A stretch of DNA of 64,000 nt, taken from NCBI RefSeq assembly GCF_051201625.1, contig NZ_CP179203.1:868001-932000 (forward strand). Reading direction: 5' to 3'. The position numbers were made by a program, and so were the translations under genes. This document shows positions 54,400-62,942 of this stretch, piece after piece. Origin of the DNA: Shimia sp051201625. Its GTDB lineage: Bacteria > Pseudomonadota > Alphaproteobacteria > Rhodobacterales > Rhodobacteraceae. Position 1 is the stretch's first letter. Every line of letters begins with the position of its first letter. Below the pieces are notes generated by a model. It was given only the letters and a program-made list of their open reading frames with translations. It was not told where the DNA came from and did no database searches.

Positions 54400-56481
54400 A
54401 TGACAGTCAACCGAGAGCCCGACGGCCAGTTTGAAGACACGCCAGACACATCACCAAACCTCGGCACTGAATTAACTGCCGAAGAATTGGCCGAAATAGA
54501 ACGCAAGTTTGATCCTGAGACTGCCTTTCGGCCAACAGGCAAAACGCTTGGCTTTTTCATTGCGTCGGTTCTAGTGGCTATGTCCGTCTATCATTTCTAT
54601 GCCTCTGGCTTTGGTTTGATCCGCGAATTGTTGCACCGTGGTATTCATCTGTCCTTTGTGCTTGGGCTCGTGTTTTTGCTATTTGGATGGCGTCGCGAAA
54701 CTGGGCGAACCCCTGTTGCTGGGATGTTTCGCATTCAAGGTGTGCCTATCCTTGACATGGTGTTTTCTGTTCTGGCAGTGGCGGCTGCGATCTATCTTCC
54801 TTTACTCCCGCCTGAGATTGTCTCCGAGCGGGTCGGCAATCCGTCCCAATCAGATGTTTTGATGGGCACCGCGCTGTTGTTGCTTACGCTTGAAGCGACC
54901 CGTAGGTCCGTGGGCCCAACTCTTCCGATTATCGGGATTTTCTTTATTGCTTTTGCTTTTTTTGGGCCCTGGATGCCTGGTGCGTTGAAGCACGGCGGCT
55001 CAAGCTGGCTAGGCATCATCAACCATCTCTATATGACAAATCAAGGTCTCTATGGCGTGGCCATTGGTGTCATGGCGCAATACGTATTTCTATTTATCCT
55101 TTTTGGCGTACTGGCGACCCGCATTGGTCTTGGTCAGTTGTTTATTGACTTAGCGATGGTTTTAGCCGGCCGCTATTCCGGCGGACCGGCAAAAGTGGCA
55201 ATCTTTTCGTCGGCTTTCATGGGGACGATCTCCGGCTCGTCTATTGCCAATACCGTGACGACTGGTGCGCTGACGATCCCCGCCATGAAACGCATTGGCT
55301 ACCCCGCGCACTTCGCTGGTGCCACTGAGGCCACAGCCTCAACGGGCGGACAGATAACACCACCCATTCTTGGGGCTGCAGCGTTTATCATGGTCGAATA
55401 CCTTGAGATTCCCTTGCGCGATGTGTTGGCGGCGGCCTTGTTCCCCGCCTTGCTGCATTACTTTGGTATTTTTATCATGGTCCATCTCGAGGCGAAAAAG
55501 TTGGGTCTGCGCGGTTTGAGAGCAGAAGAGCTTCCTAAAATAGGTGTGGTGCTGAAAGATCATTGGCTGTCAATAATTCCATTGATCATTTTGGTCTACT
55601 TGATCCTGTCGGGAAAAACGCCTGACTATGCTGCGGTTTACGGGATCATTGCATGTGTAGTTGTTGGCTTTTTGAACCCGACGAACCGCTTGTCGATCCC
55701 TGACTTATGGGATGCCCTCGGCTCAGGTGCGAAAAGCACTTTGGCCGTGGGGGCGGCGGCGGCAACCGTTGGTGTAGTCGTGGGGGTCGTGACCCTGACC
55801 GGGGTTGGCTTTCGTCTGGGGTATGTGGTGGTACAGACAGCGACTGACATTGGCGAGGTCGTTGGGAGCATCTGGCCTCTCAGTTACTTCAGCATCGCTC
55901 AATGGGCCTTGTTTTTCTCGTTGGTTCTGATTGCAATTGCTTGCATCATCATGGGGGCAGGTATCCCGACCACAGCCACTTATATCATTCTCGTCGCAGT
56001 AGCCGCGCCAGCATTGGCGCAATTGCAGGTCGAGCCGATCGTATCGCATTTCTTCGTGTTCTATTATGGCGTTCTGGCGGACATCACACCGCCTGTAGCA
56101 CTCGCAGCCTATGCTGCCGCAGGTATTGCGGGGTCAAATCCGTTCAAGACTGGTAACACAGCGTTTCGGCTGGGTATTGCCAAAGCTCTTGTTCCGTTCG
56201 TATTTGTCTATTCACCGGCCTTACTATTGGTGGCGGATGGCTTTACGTGGTGGGCGTTTACCTACACTCTCCTCGGCGCAATGCTTGGTATCGGGGCTCT
56301 TGGCGTCGCTTTTTCGGGCTATCTGAACGCGCCGCTAAAAGCTTGGGAGCGGTGGTATGTTGGTGTCGTCGCCTTCCTGTTCATCGCACCCGGTGTGACG
56401 ACGATGTTGGTTGGAATTGTCATATTGATCCCAATTGTGCTGCTACAACATAGACGTGCGAAGATGAGTGTCACAGACTGA
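54400..56481 (+). CDS. TRAP transporter fused permease (4TM-12TM)
   Basis: The 693-aa product is the fused DctQ-DctM-type permease that partners TAXI proteins: a hydrophilic N-terminus, several helices, then the large-subunit core IFSSAFMGTISGSSIANTVTTGALTIPAMKRIGYPAHFAGATEATASTGGQITPPILGAAAFIMVEYLEI and the second repeat CIIMGAGIPTTATYIILVAVAAPALAQLQVEPIVSHFFVFYYGVLADITPPVALAAYAAAGIAGSNPF. It uses an ion gradient to import the solute. It is downstream of its binding protein with a terminator-like hairpin between. Confidence 0.96.
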   Translation: MTVNREPDGQFEDTPDTSPNLGTELTAEELAEIERKFDPETAFRPTGKTLGFFIASVLVAMSVYHFYASGFGLIRELLHRGIHLSFVLGLVFLLFGWRRETGRTPVAGMFRIQGVPILDMVFSVLAVAAAIYLPLLPPEIVSERVGNPSQSDVLMGTALLLLTLEATRRSVGPTLPIIGIFFIAFAFFGPWMPGALKHGGSSWLGIINHLYMTNQGLYGVAIGVMAQYVFLFILFGVLATRIGLGQLFIDLAMVLAGRYSGGPAKVAIFSSAFMGTISGSSIANTVTTGALTIPAMKRIGYPAHFAGATEATASTGGQITPPILGAAAFIMVEYLEIPLRDVLAAALFPALLHYFGIFIMVHLEAKKLGLRGLRAEELPKIGVVLKDHWLSIIPLIILVYLILSGKTPDYAAVYGIIACVVVGFLNPTNRLSIPDLWDALGSGAKSTLAVGAAAATVGVVVGVVTLTGVGFRLGYVVVQTATDIGEVVGSIWPLSYFSIAQWALFFSLVLIAIACIIMGAGIPTTATYIILVAVAAPALAQLQVEPIVSHFFVFYYGVLADITPPVALAAYAAAGIAGSNPFKTGNTAFRLGIAKALVPFVFVYSPALLLVADGFTWWAFTYTLLGAMLGIGALGVAFSGYLNAPLKAWERWYVGVVAFLFIAPGVTTMLVGIVILIPIVLLQHRRAKMSVTD

Positions 56482-56980
56482 GCAATAGAATGCCGACTGG
56501 CTTTGGAAGTGGAGTTCAATCAGCTCAACAGCGGTCATTTGTTAGGGACGTGCGAATGTCCGCAGTGCGGGCGCAAATTCAGCAGGTAGTCGCAACATTT
56601 AAATTTTTTAGTAAAGCTGGAGTGTTGATGGTGAAGTAACGAACGCGGACGTTTCATACTTCTAAACCCCTACTTTCTGTCCATTTACAGTGACTTGTCA
56701 GATAAACTCTCAAAAAATTTAACATGGAAATATTCTGGGGAAATAGAGAAGGAAATTAGGTCGACAGGGAAGCCTTAGGCAGAAACAGGGGAAAAGCTCC
56801 GGGCACAAACGGCCCCAACCGGCCGTCGCCTAGTGGTTTCACTGCCGTGGGGCAGCGTTGCTAGAGTGGGGCCGTTGATGAAACATGCGGCATTTTTGAA
56901 TGTTGTTTGTGCATGATTGGACGATTAGCCTCTCGTCAACGCACCAATTCTTGGTGCACCTGATTGAGGGAGATAGGCCC
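56482..56980. other. Intergenic, nothing recognised
   Basis: About 500 bases after the TRAP permease. No terminator hairpin directly after the stop was found. The right part leads into the UroD-like fragment, whose ribosome-binding site GAGGGAG is intact. Confidence 0.35.
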
Positions 56981-57155
56981 ATGTCGCTTTCGCCCCGTGA
57001 ACGCGTTCTTGCTGCGATAAACCACGAAGAACCCGACCGGGTGCCGATTATCATTGGCGTTTCCAATGCGACCGGCATCAAGATGAAACCATATCGGGAA
57101 ATCAAGAAAATCGTCCATGTCACAGCCCCTGACAAATATCTGTACCAGTGGCCAG
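56981..57155 (+). pseudogene. Truncated 5' end of a uroporphyrinogen decarboxylase-family gene
   Basis: ATG 56981 follows GAGGGAG and encodes MSLSPRERVLAAINHEEPDR then VPIIIGVSNATGIKMKPYREIKKIVHVTAPDKYLYQWPE, the canonical opening of UroD-family methyltransferase-like proteins (often in methylamine-, methoxy- or glycine-betaine-type corrinoid systems). It breaks off after about 58 codons at 57155, where LacI-type sequence begins in another frame, and a stop follows at 57181. Confidence 0.75.
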
Positions 57156-57157
57156 AA

Positions 57158-57380
57158 GGATTTTTCATTAATCGGATTTGATGACATTCCCGCTGCAGCG
57201 TGGCCGGGGCACGAACTCACAACCATCCGCCAGCCCATTCGGCGCATGATTCAAGCTGCGGTGGATATTCTCGTGGCTCAAATGTCCACCTCAGATGTCC
57301 CCCCACAAACGCCTCGTTTTCCTGGCACGTTGATCGTCAGAGATACTGTTCGAAAGGCGTTTAAGAGTAACCGATGCTGA
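57158..57380 (+). pseudogene. C-terminal fragment of a LacI-type regulator
   Basis: The frame SLIGFDDIPAAAWPGHELTT continues as IRQPIRRMIQAAVDILVAQM... to RFPGTLIVRDTVRKAF, the usual end of LacI-family effector domains (…SVIGFDDIPAA…LTTIRQP…). No DNA-binding domain or start precedes it. Fused directly to the UroD-like front. Confidence 0.75.
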
Positions 57381-58215
57381 AAGTGCATTGCGATAGATTT
57401 GAATGCCAGCTTTGGTATCTCAAGAGGTAATCCTGTAGTAAGTGCCTCGCAGATGCGAACGGTTTCTGCGTGAGTAGTAGCTGTACCAGCAAAAGGTGCC
57501 TCAATTCGCTTCGAGAAATTTGGTGCCAGTTGAAGCGAATGGCAGCATTAGATATCTGTAAACAATATTAAATTCGCTGTCTCAACTGGTATGCCGGGCA
57601 CATCCTTCTCCAAAAATTTTAAGCAGAGTGTACCCCGCTTCCGGTTCATGCGACTTCAAGAGAGGTTCGTCTCCGTTCACGCCTTAGCAGAAATGCGTCA
57701 ATCAATAAGCTCTGGGCCGTGGAGCTTTTTGTTCAGTACCCGAATTCATTTGCACAAATGTCTATTGGCAATAATGGTCGATGTTCTTTGCACCAGGCTT
57801 TTTCTTCTGATGTGTAGGAAGGCGCATCTAAAAAGATGACATAAGCTAAGATAGCACCAAAAATAATGATGATTTTTCGTGTGCTTCTTTTAAACCATTT
57901 CCTAACCATGCAGCCTTATTCTTCCTTCTCCTCCGGATAAAAACTATCTCAGCTTAGCCACTGTGAGAAGCTTTCGGTCGTCCAGCAACGGTATTCTATT
58001 TTGGTACTTGGTTTCTCACATTGAGGACAAAGTATTATCCTTACCTGCAGATTGTTGTTCCCTCTTTGGGTCTGGATATTATTGGGTGGAACAGCGACAA
58101 GTGGAACTCAGCCGTTGGAGTTGCTTTTTTGGACGTGATCATCTGCAAAGCGATCACTGATTGCAAACGAAAGCAATAGCCAATTCTTGGCGCACAACAC
58201 AATACTGAGATCTGA
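57381..58215. other. Gene-free interval with an overlapping hairpin set
   Basis: About 835 bases. The one longer frame (57591-57839) contains RFRFMRLQERFVSVHALAEM, vaguely recalling the tail of an IS6-type transposase, but is not called. At 57504-57589 three arms can form two alternative hairpins (listed separately). Confidence 0.4.
57504..57589 (+). repeat. Mutually exclusive inverted-repeat arms
   Basis: ATTCGCTTC (57504-57512) pairs with GAAGCGAAT (57532-57540). The same middle arm, as CCAGTTGAAGCGAAT (57526-57540), also pairs with ATTCGCT-GTC-TCAACTGG (57572-57589) over 15 bp with a 3-base bulge. The two stems cannot coexist. Confidence 0.65.
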
Positions 58216-59094
58216 ATGATAGCAAAATCCAAGTTGAGCAAAACCGGTTTCGGTATTTTGTTAATGATCACCACAATGTTCTTTTTCAGCGTAATGGACT
58301 CGATGGCCAAGGAAGTCGCAAACCGAACAGACACGGTTGTGGCAATTTGGGCGCGCTATGCTGGGCAAACTGTTGTGGTTGCGGTATTGGTTGCTCCACG
58401 AATGAAGTCTGTTTTGAAAACCGGATATCCCGGATTGCAATTGTTACGTTCCATATTCTTGCTCATCGCCACGACATTTTTTTTCTTTGGATTTGTATCT
58501 ATTGGCCTAGCCAATGCCGCCGCAATCATGTCACTTAATCCTGTCTTGATAACTCTGGGAGCGGCTTTGATCCTCGGTGAACGCTTCGGGGTTCGAAGGG
58601 CGATTGGTGTTGGCGCGGCCTTGATCGGCGCAATTATCATAATACGGCCCGGCTCGGAGGTTTTCTCAAGAGACGCTATGTTGCCGCTCTGCGCTACCGT
58701 GGCATATTCGGGATATGCAATAACAACACGTTTTGTGGGACGTGACGAGGACCCCTGGACCTCGCTGCTTTACACGGCAGCTTTCGGTGCCTTGGTACTT
58801 AGCGCAATTGTTCCATTTTTTTGGGTGCGCCCAGATTTCACGGCTGCAGTTTTGATGATGTGTTTGGGCAGTGTTGGTGCAATTGGTCATTTCTGCCTGA
58901 TACGGGCGTTGATGATCGCAGAGGCCAGTGCAATCGCACCTTTTTCCTATGTCGGATTAATCTTCGCAATATTTTGGGGAATGGTTCTGTTCGGAGAGTA
59001 TCCTGATGCCTTTACGTATTTGGGCGCATTGGTCATCGTAATCGCAGGAATATACGTCTGGCACCGTGAGTCTAGAACAGCGCGATCTAATTAG
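58216..59094 (+). CDS. DMT-superfamily (EamA) transporter
   Basis: The 292-aa product has ten hydrophobic helices in two EamA repeats (MITTMFFFSVMDSMAKEVANRTD; LLPLCATVAYSGYAITTRFVGRDEDPWTS-like second repeat) with a short basic C-terminus. It is more like the S-adenosylmethionine/metabolite exporter branch than the EamA protein at 13.8 kb, but the substrate is unknown. Monocistronic. Confidence 0.9.
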   Translation: MIAKSKLSKTGFGILLMITTMFFFSVMDSMAKEVANRTDTVVAIWARYAGQTVVVAVLVAPRMKSVLKTGYPGLQLLRSIFLLIATTFFFFGFVSIGLANAAAIMSLNPVLITLGAALILGERFGVRRAIGVGAALIGAIIIIRPGSEVFSRDAMLPLCATVAYSGYAITTRFVGRDEDPWTSLLYTAAFGALVLSAIVPFFWVRPDFTAAVLMMCLGSVGAIGHFCLIRALMIAEASAIAPFSYVGLIFAIFWGMVLFGEYPDAFTYLGALVIVIAGIYVWHRESRTARSN

Positions 59095-59356
59095 CCCAGA
59101 CGTAATGGAATTCAGATTAGACGTGAGAATTCAGTTTAGTAATTGAAAAGTTGAAAAATAAAAAACTTGCATCCAAACGGTTCGAGCGGGGAGGGTTAAC
59201 TTCACGCAAGGTCGAAAAAGTGTAGAAATAGTAGAATAATCCAAAAGGACAGCGAAGGTTGCTTTGTTCATGACTCGGACGCAAGCTGCTTTTACGGAGT
59301 GTCAGCCATTTAGGTAAGCGAGCATTCAGATCAGTGGCAGATGATAAGTCCAATAC

Positions 59357-59902
59357 TCACCGAGGGTCGAATTTAATTACTTCACAATTTTTGGGTTGGA
59401 CTCCAGTCAACGCGCGAATGAAGTTACCATGAGTGACGATCGCTGTGGATTGAATACGTTCGCGCGTGAGAAATTCGGCAAATCGGTCTGCTCTCTCTTG
59501 CAAAATCTCATGGGGTTCAATTGGGAGACCTCTGTGGTCTTTTTCTCCAACATGCCACCAGCAATCATCTAGATGATCAAAATCAAGATGAGGATAATCT
59601 CTTGCGAGGTCGCGAGGCGAACTTCCAACATCGCAACTGTTGCAGAGTTGCTCTCGCACTGCTGCATCAATCTGAAATGGCAGTTTGTTTCCAAAAATTA
59701 AATGGGCAGTTTGTAGTGTTCTGGTGAAGGGCGAAACAATGACATTTTGAAGATCAAATTGACTGATCTCATTCCTTGCCTGCAAAGCCTGAGATTCTCC
59801 AAGAGTTGTAATTGGCGCGTCAAATATCATTGGATCAGGCTTATTTGGATCGTATGTCGCGTTAAATACGGATTGAGCATGTCGAATTAGATAAATTGTC
59901 AA
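59357..59902 (-). CDS. Histidine phosphatase-family protein
   Basis: The 181-aa product starts MTIYLIRHAQSVFNATYDP with the RHG-type catalytic motif, a second conserved region FDLQNVIVSPFTRTLQTAHL (Arg), and the late catalytic His in STAIVTHGNFIRALTG. It is a phosphoglycerate-mutase-like phosphatase of unknown substrate. Length is short but complete for the family. Confidence 0.92.
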   Translation of the reverse strand: MTIYLIRHAQSVFNATYDPNKPDPMIFDAPITTLGESQALQARNEISQFDLQNVIVSPFTRTLQTAHLIFGNKLPFQIDAAVREQLCNSCDVGSSPRDLARDYPHLDFDHLDDCWWHVGEKDHRGLPIEPHEILQERADRFAEFLTRERIQSTAIVTHGNFIRALTGVQPKNCEVIKFDPR

Positions 59903-60046
59903 TTTGAAAAGTCCCGAGCGCTAAGAATAGTTGAGGTGCCATTAAGTTAATTTATGTTATTTATGGCTTCGACTCCATAGGCATCATTTAAACGTTCAGA
60001 GATGAGCGCTGGGCTTAAGAAAACGACCACTTGTCCGCTTATTTGG

Positions 60047-60078
60047 CCTTGGCACATACCGCAGCTAAAGGCAGCTTT
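60047..60078 (+). repeat. Interspersed repeat core, copy 2
   Basis: CTTGGCACATACCGCAGCTA and on to GGCAGCTTTG matches copy 1 at 51953 with three mismatches in 32 bases. It continues into a GC-richer stretch to about 60150 that copy 1 lacks, so copy 2 is the longer version. Confidence 0.6.
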
Positions 60079-60177
60079 GAGCCCAAAGCAACGAATGCTG
60101 CATGGCACACGAATGGCAGCGATGCGGAGTGCGTCGCCTTTCCTGAGGTATTACGGACTGGATGAAGTCGCGACCTG

Positions 60178-60894
60178 TCAACGCTCTATTGTTCCGGAAA
60201 AATGGGCGACATCACCGCGCCAGTATTGACGTCCGATGCTGATTGGCTTGTTCTGACTGTCCAAAATTGTTTGTTCCATCAAAATCCCGGCACAGGGGGG
60301 CGTCAGTTCCAGCGTTTCGGCTATGTGGGGCGGAAAGCCGATCATGGAAATTGCCACCCGGCTATGGGTTGCTTTCACGCCATATACTTCTTCGAAAAAG
60401 GGAACCAGCGGTCGTTTCAGGTTTCGAGATTTCAAATCGGGGAAACGATCCGCCTGAACGTATTCCTCTTCGACGAATGCCAGTTTGTTTCCCACCCGGC
60501 AGATTCGCGAGTATTTGTGGATTTTGGTCCCATCGCTGATCATTAGAGCCTCAGATTGGGCAGAATCTGCCGCAACTGTTTCAAAACTTTGCACTTCGAT
60601 TTGAACCTCGCTTTTGCGATCGATGCCGGTTGCAAAAAAGCTGATGGTTGTACTCAGATCATAGTCAACGCTGGGTTCCGCAACAAAGCGGTTGGAACGA
60701 TCCTTTGTATAGGCCAGCCCCTCTTTTTCCAATTGAATCAACGTTTGACGTGCCGTTGCTCGGCTCACGCCAAACCGTTCGCTCAACGCACGTTCTGATG
60801 GAAGTCTGTCATGTGATCGCAACGCCCCCTGGCGAATTTCCTCAGCCAGCTCGGATTTGATCTGCATGTATTTTGGCGTCGGTTTCGAAGTCAT
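60178..60894 (-). CDS. GntR-family regulator with UTRA domain (HutC type)
   Basis: The 238-aa product has an N-terminal winged helix (KYMQIKSELAEEIRQGALRSHDRLPSERALSERFGVSRATARQTLIQLEKEGLAYTKDRSNRFV) and a C-terminal UTRA ligand-binding domain (SRICRVGNKLAFVEEEYVQADRFP, HSRVAISMIGFPPHIAETLEL, ILMEQTILDSQNKPISIGRQYWRGDVAHF). Divergent from the TRAP transporter operon and likely its local regulator, sensing the transported compound. Two palindromic sites lie between the genes. Confidence 0.95.
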   Translation of the reverse strand: MTSKPTPKYMQIKSELAEEIRQGALRSHDRLPSERALSERFGVSRATARQTLIQLEKEGLAYTKDRSNRFVAEPSVDYDLSTTISFFATGIDRKSEVQIEVQSFETVAADSAQSEALMISDGTKIHKYSRICRVGNKLAFVEEEYVQADRFPDLKSRNLKRPLVPFFEEVYGVKATHSRVAISMIGFPPHIAETLELTPPCAGILMEQTILDSQNKPISIGRQYWRGDVAHFSGTIER

Positions 60895-60906
60895 TTAAAT
60901 TTTCTC

Positions 60907-60951
60907 TTGGTACGTACCAGTTATCACGATAACATATCTGGTACGTACCAG
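60907..60951. promoter_or_regulatory. Two palindromic GntR-type operators
   Basis: TTGGTACGTACCAG (60907-60920) and CTGGTACGTACCAG (60938-60951) share the 12-bp palindrome TGGTACGTACCA, centre to centre 31 bases, about three DNA turns. Between them lies TTATC-AC-GATAA, another short dyad. GGTACGTACC fits the GT-N(4)-AC pattern of HutC-type operators. They sit directly upstream of the regulator ATG. Confidence 0.85.
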
Positions 60952-61045
60952 AATCTCATCGATTAGACCATAATCGACTGGATTCCCAACAACCGCAACC
61001 GAGACCGCTGGAAGTAGCGACCGAGAAAACAGGAGAGGGCACGTC

Positions 61046-61552
61046 ATGCAAAGGTTCGCGGGTGAGTTAAGCAGAATGATCAACTGGGTTGTTGAGCGGG
61101 TCATCGCGACGCTCATGCTTGTCCTTGTTTTGGATGTTTGGATCGGTGTCATTGATCGTTACCTTTTTCACTGGCAACTGCCCTGGCCCGAAGTTGTGGC
61201 ACGTTACTTGATGATCTGGATGGCGTTGCTGGCAATTTCTGCAGGAATTGCGCGTCGTGAACACATTGGGCTCACAGCATTAACCAGCAGAATTCCGACC
61301 GCATTTCGCAGACCGATCGCCGTTGGTGTCGAATGTATCGCGCTTGTCATGTTTTTAGCCATTGCCTGGTATGGCCTGGACTTCGCCGAGAAAGGAGCCC
61401 GCAAATTCGCACATATCTTCGGCATGTCGCTTTACTGGCCCTACATGGCGCTGCCAGTGGCAATGGGAATTGCCGCATTGCAATCGCTTCTCACGGCCGT
61501 TCGCGACCTTGGTGACTATTCCGCCTTTGAAACAGTGGAGTTCATCGAATGA
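61046..61552 (+). CDS. TRAP transporter small permease (DctQ type)
   Basis: The 168-aa product has four membrane helices and the DctQ layout, including VWIGVIDRYLFHWQLPWPEVVARYLMIWMALLAISAGIARREHIGL. It is the small subunit that pairs with DctM. Its stop overlaps the next start (ATGA). First structural gene downstream of the operators. Confidence 0.95.
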   Translation: MQRFAGELSRMINWVVERVIATLMLVLVLDVWIGVIDRYLFHWQLPWPEVVARYLMIWMALLAISAGIARREHIGLTALTSRIPTAFRRPIAVGVECIALVMFLAIAWYGLDFAEKGARKFAHIFGMSLYWPYMALPVAMGIAALQSLLTAVRDLGDYSAFETVEFIE

Positions 61553-62841
61553 TTGTCGCCATCGTTTTTGTTGTCCTTATCGCAATTGGCATGCCTATCG
61601 GCTTTGTTCTGGGGGCCGCGGGCATTGCCGGTTTGATCCAAATGGGCGGCACCGGGTTTCTCCATCTCACGCCTGCTAAGGTATTCCACGGGTTGAATAT
61701 TTTCCCGTTTCTCGCAATGCCATTCTTCATTTTGGCCGGCGAAATCATGAACCATACCGGCATTACGGCCCGATTGGTTGGACTGGCGCGTGTTTTGGTC
61801 GGCCACCTGCGCGGCGGGCTGGCACAAACCAACATGGTTGTGTCCGTGATGTTCGCCGGGCTGACAGGATCGGCCACATCGGACGCTGCTGCATTTGGCA
61901 AGACGCTTGTACCGCAGATGGTACGCCATGGATATCAACGTGACTATGCCTGTGCCGTTACCGCTGCTGGGTCAATCATCGGGCCGACCATACCACCATC
62001 GGGATTGATGGTGATCTATGGTTCTCTGCTGAATGTTTCTATCGGCGCCTTGTTTGCAGCGGGTATTCTGCCGGGCCTCGTGATTTGCCTGATCTGCATG
62101 GTGGTGATCCGTCTGGGGGCGAATGCCAATAACCTGCCGGCCGCTGAACGCCGCGCAGCCCTGATTGATATGTGGCGCGAATTCAAAGGGTCTATCCTGG
62201 CCCTAATCATGCCGGTGATCATTTTGGGCGGCATTCTTGGTGGCATTGTCACACCAACCGAAGCAGCATCTATCGCTGTCGCCTATGCGCTGTTTATCGG
62301 CGTCTTCGTTTACCGCAGTATCAGCTTTCAGGACATGTATGGCATGCTTGTGCGTACCGCGCGGATCACGGGTGTGATTTTTGTCATTATCGGGTTTGCG
62401 ACCATCCTGGGCTGGTGGCTGAGCTTTAATCAGATCCCTCAGGCAATCGCCACTCAGATGGGGGCCATGTCGGACAACCCTTATGTGATCATCGCGATGA
62501 TCATGGGTTTCCTGCTTATCGTGGGCATGGTGATGGATATCACGGCCACGCTGATCATCGTCGCCCCGGTTTTGGTGCCTTTGACCAATTCAATCGGCAT
62601 GGATCCTGTGCATGCAGGCATCATGATCATTCTCGCGCTCAACATCTCTTTGATGACACCGCCAGTTGGGGCCTGCTTGTTTGTTCTGTCGTCGGTGACG
62701 GGAGAAAAACTGGAACGCATTGCCATGAAGCTTTGGCCATTCCTTCTGGCGGAAACACTGGTGATGGTCCTGTTTTCCTTCAATGAAACGCTGGCTCTGT
62801 TCTTGCCACGCTTCTTTGGTTTCGTGGAATGGGCCCCATGA
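61549..62841 (+). CDS. TRAP transporter large permease (DctM type)
   Basis: The 430-aa product is the 12-helix large subunit: GIPIGFVLGAAG-type opening, PFFILAGEIMNHTGITARLVGLARVLVGHLRGGLAQTNMVVSVMFAGLTGSATSDAAAFGKTLVPQM and the second half MDITATLIIVAPVLVPLTNSIGMDPVHAGIMIILALNISLMTPPVGACLFVLSSVTG. Standard length. Overlaps the small subunit by four bases. Confidence 0.97.
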   Translation: MIVAIVFVVLIAIGMPIGFVLGAAGIAGLIQMGGTGFLHLTPAKVFHGLNIFPFLAMPFFILAGEIMNHTGITARLVGLARVLVGHLRGGLAQTNMVVSVMFAGLTGSATSDAAAFGKTLVPQMVRHGYQRDYACAVTAAGSIIGPTIPPSGLMVIYGSLLNVSIGALFAAGILPGLVICLICMVVIRLGANANNLPAAERRAALIDMWREFKGSILALIMPVIILGGILGGIVTPTEAASIAVAYALFIGVFVYRSISFQDMYGMLVRTARITGVIFVIIGFATILGWWLSFNQIPQAIATQMGAMSDNPYVIIAMIMGFLLIVGMVMDITATLIIVAPVLVPLTNSIGMDPVHAGIMIILALNISLMTPPVGACLFVLSSVTGEKLERIAMKLWPFLLAETLVMVLFSFNETLALFLPRFFGFVEWAP

Positions 62842-62847
62842 TGCCAT

Positions 62848-62877
62848 GAGCGCGCAGGATCTCCCTACTGCGTGCTC
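62848..62877 (+). promoter_or_regulatory. Hairpin between DctM and DctP genes
   Basis: GAGCGCGCAG (62848-62857) pairs with CTGCGTGCTC (62868-62877) with one G-U and a 10-base loop. No T-run follows, so it is not a terminator; it may protect or segment the mRNA so the binding protein is made in excess. Confidence 0.55.
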
Positions 62878-62942
62878 GCTTCTTCATGCACTGCTGCCCG
62901 GTGCGACACACTAAAAACCAACTCAACCAACGGGGTAAAATA

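Noticed and set aside
57591..57839. 82-codon frame after the alternative hairpins
   Set aside because: Only a faint likeness to an IS6 transposase tail (FRFMRLQERFVSVHA); no catalytic residues and no ribosome-binding site. Left as unassigned debris.
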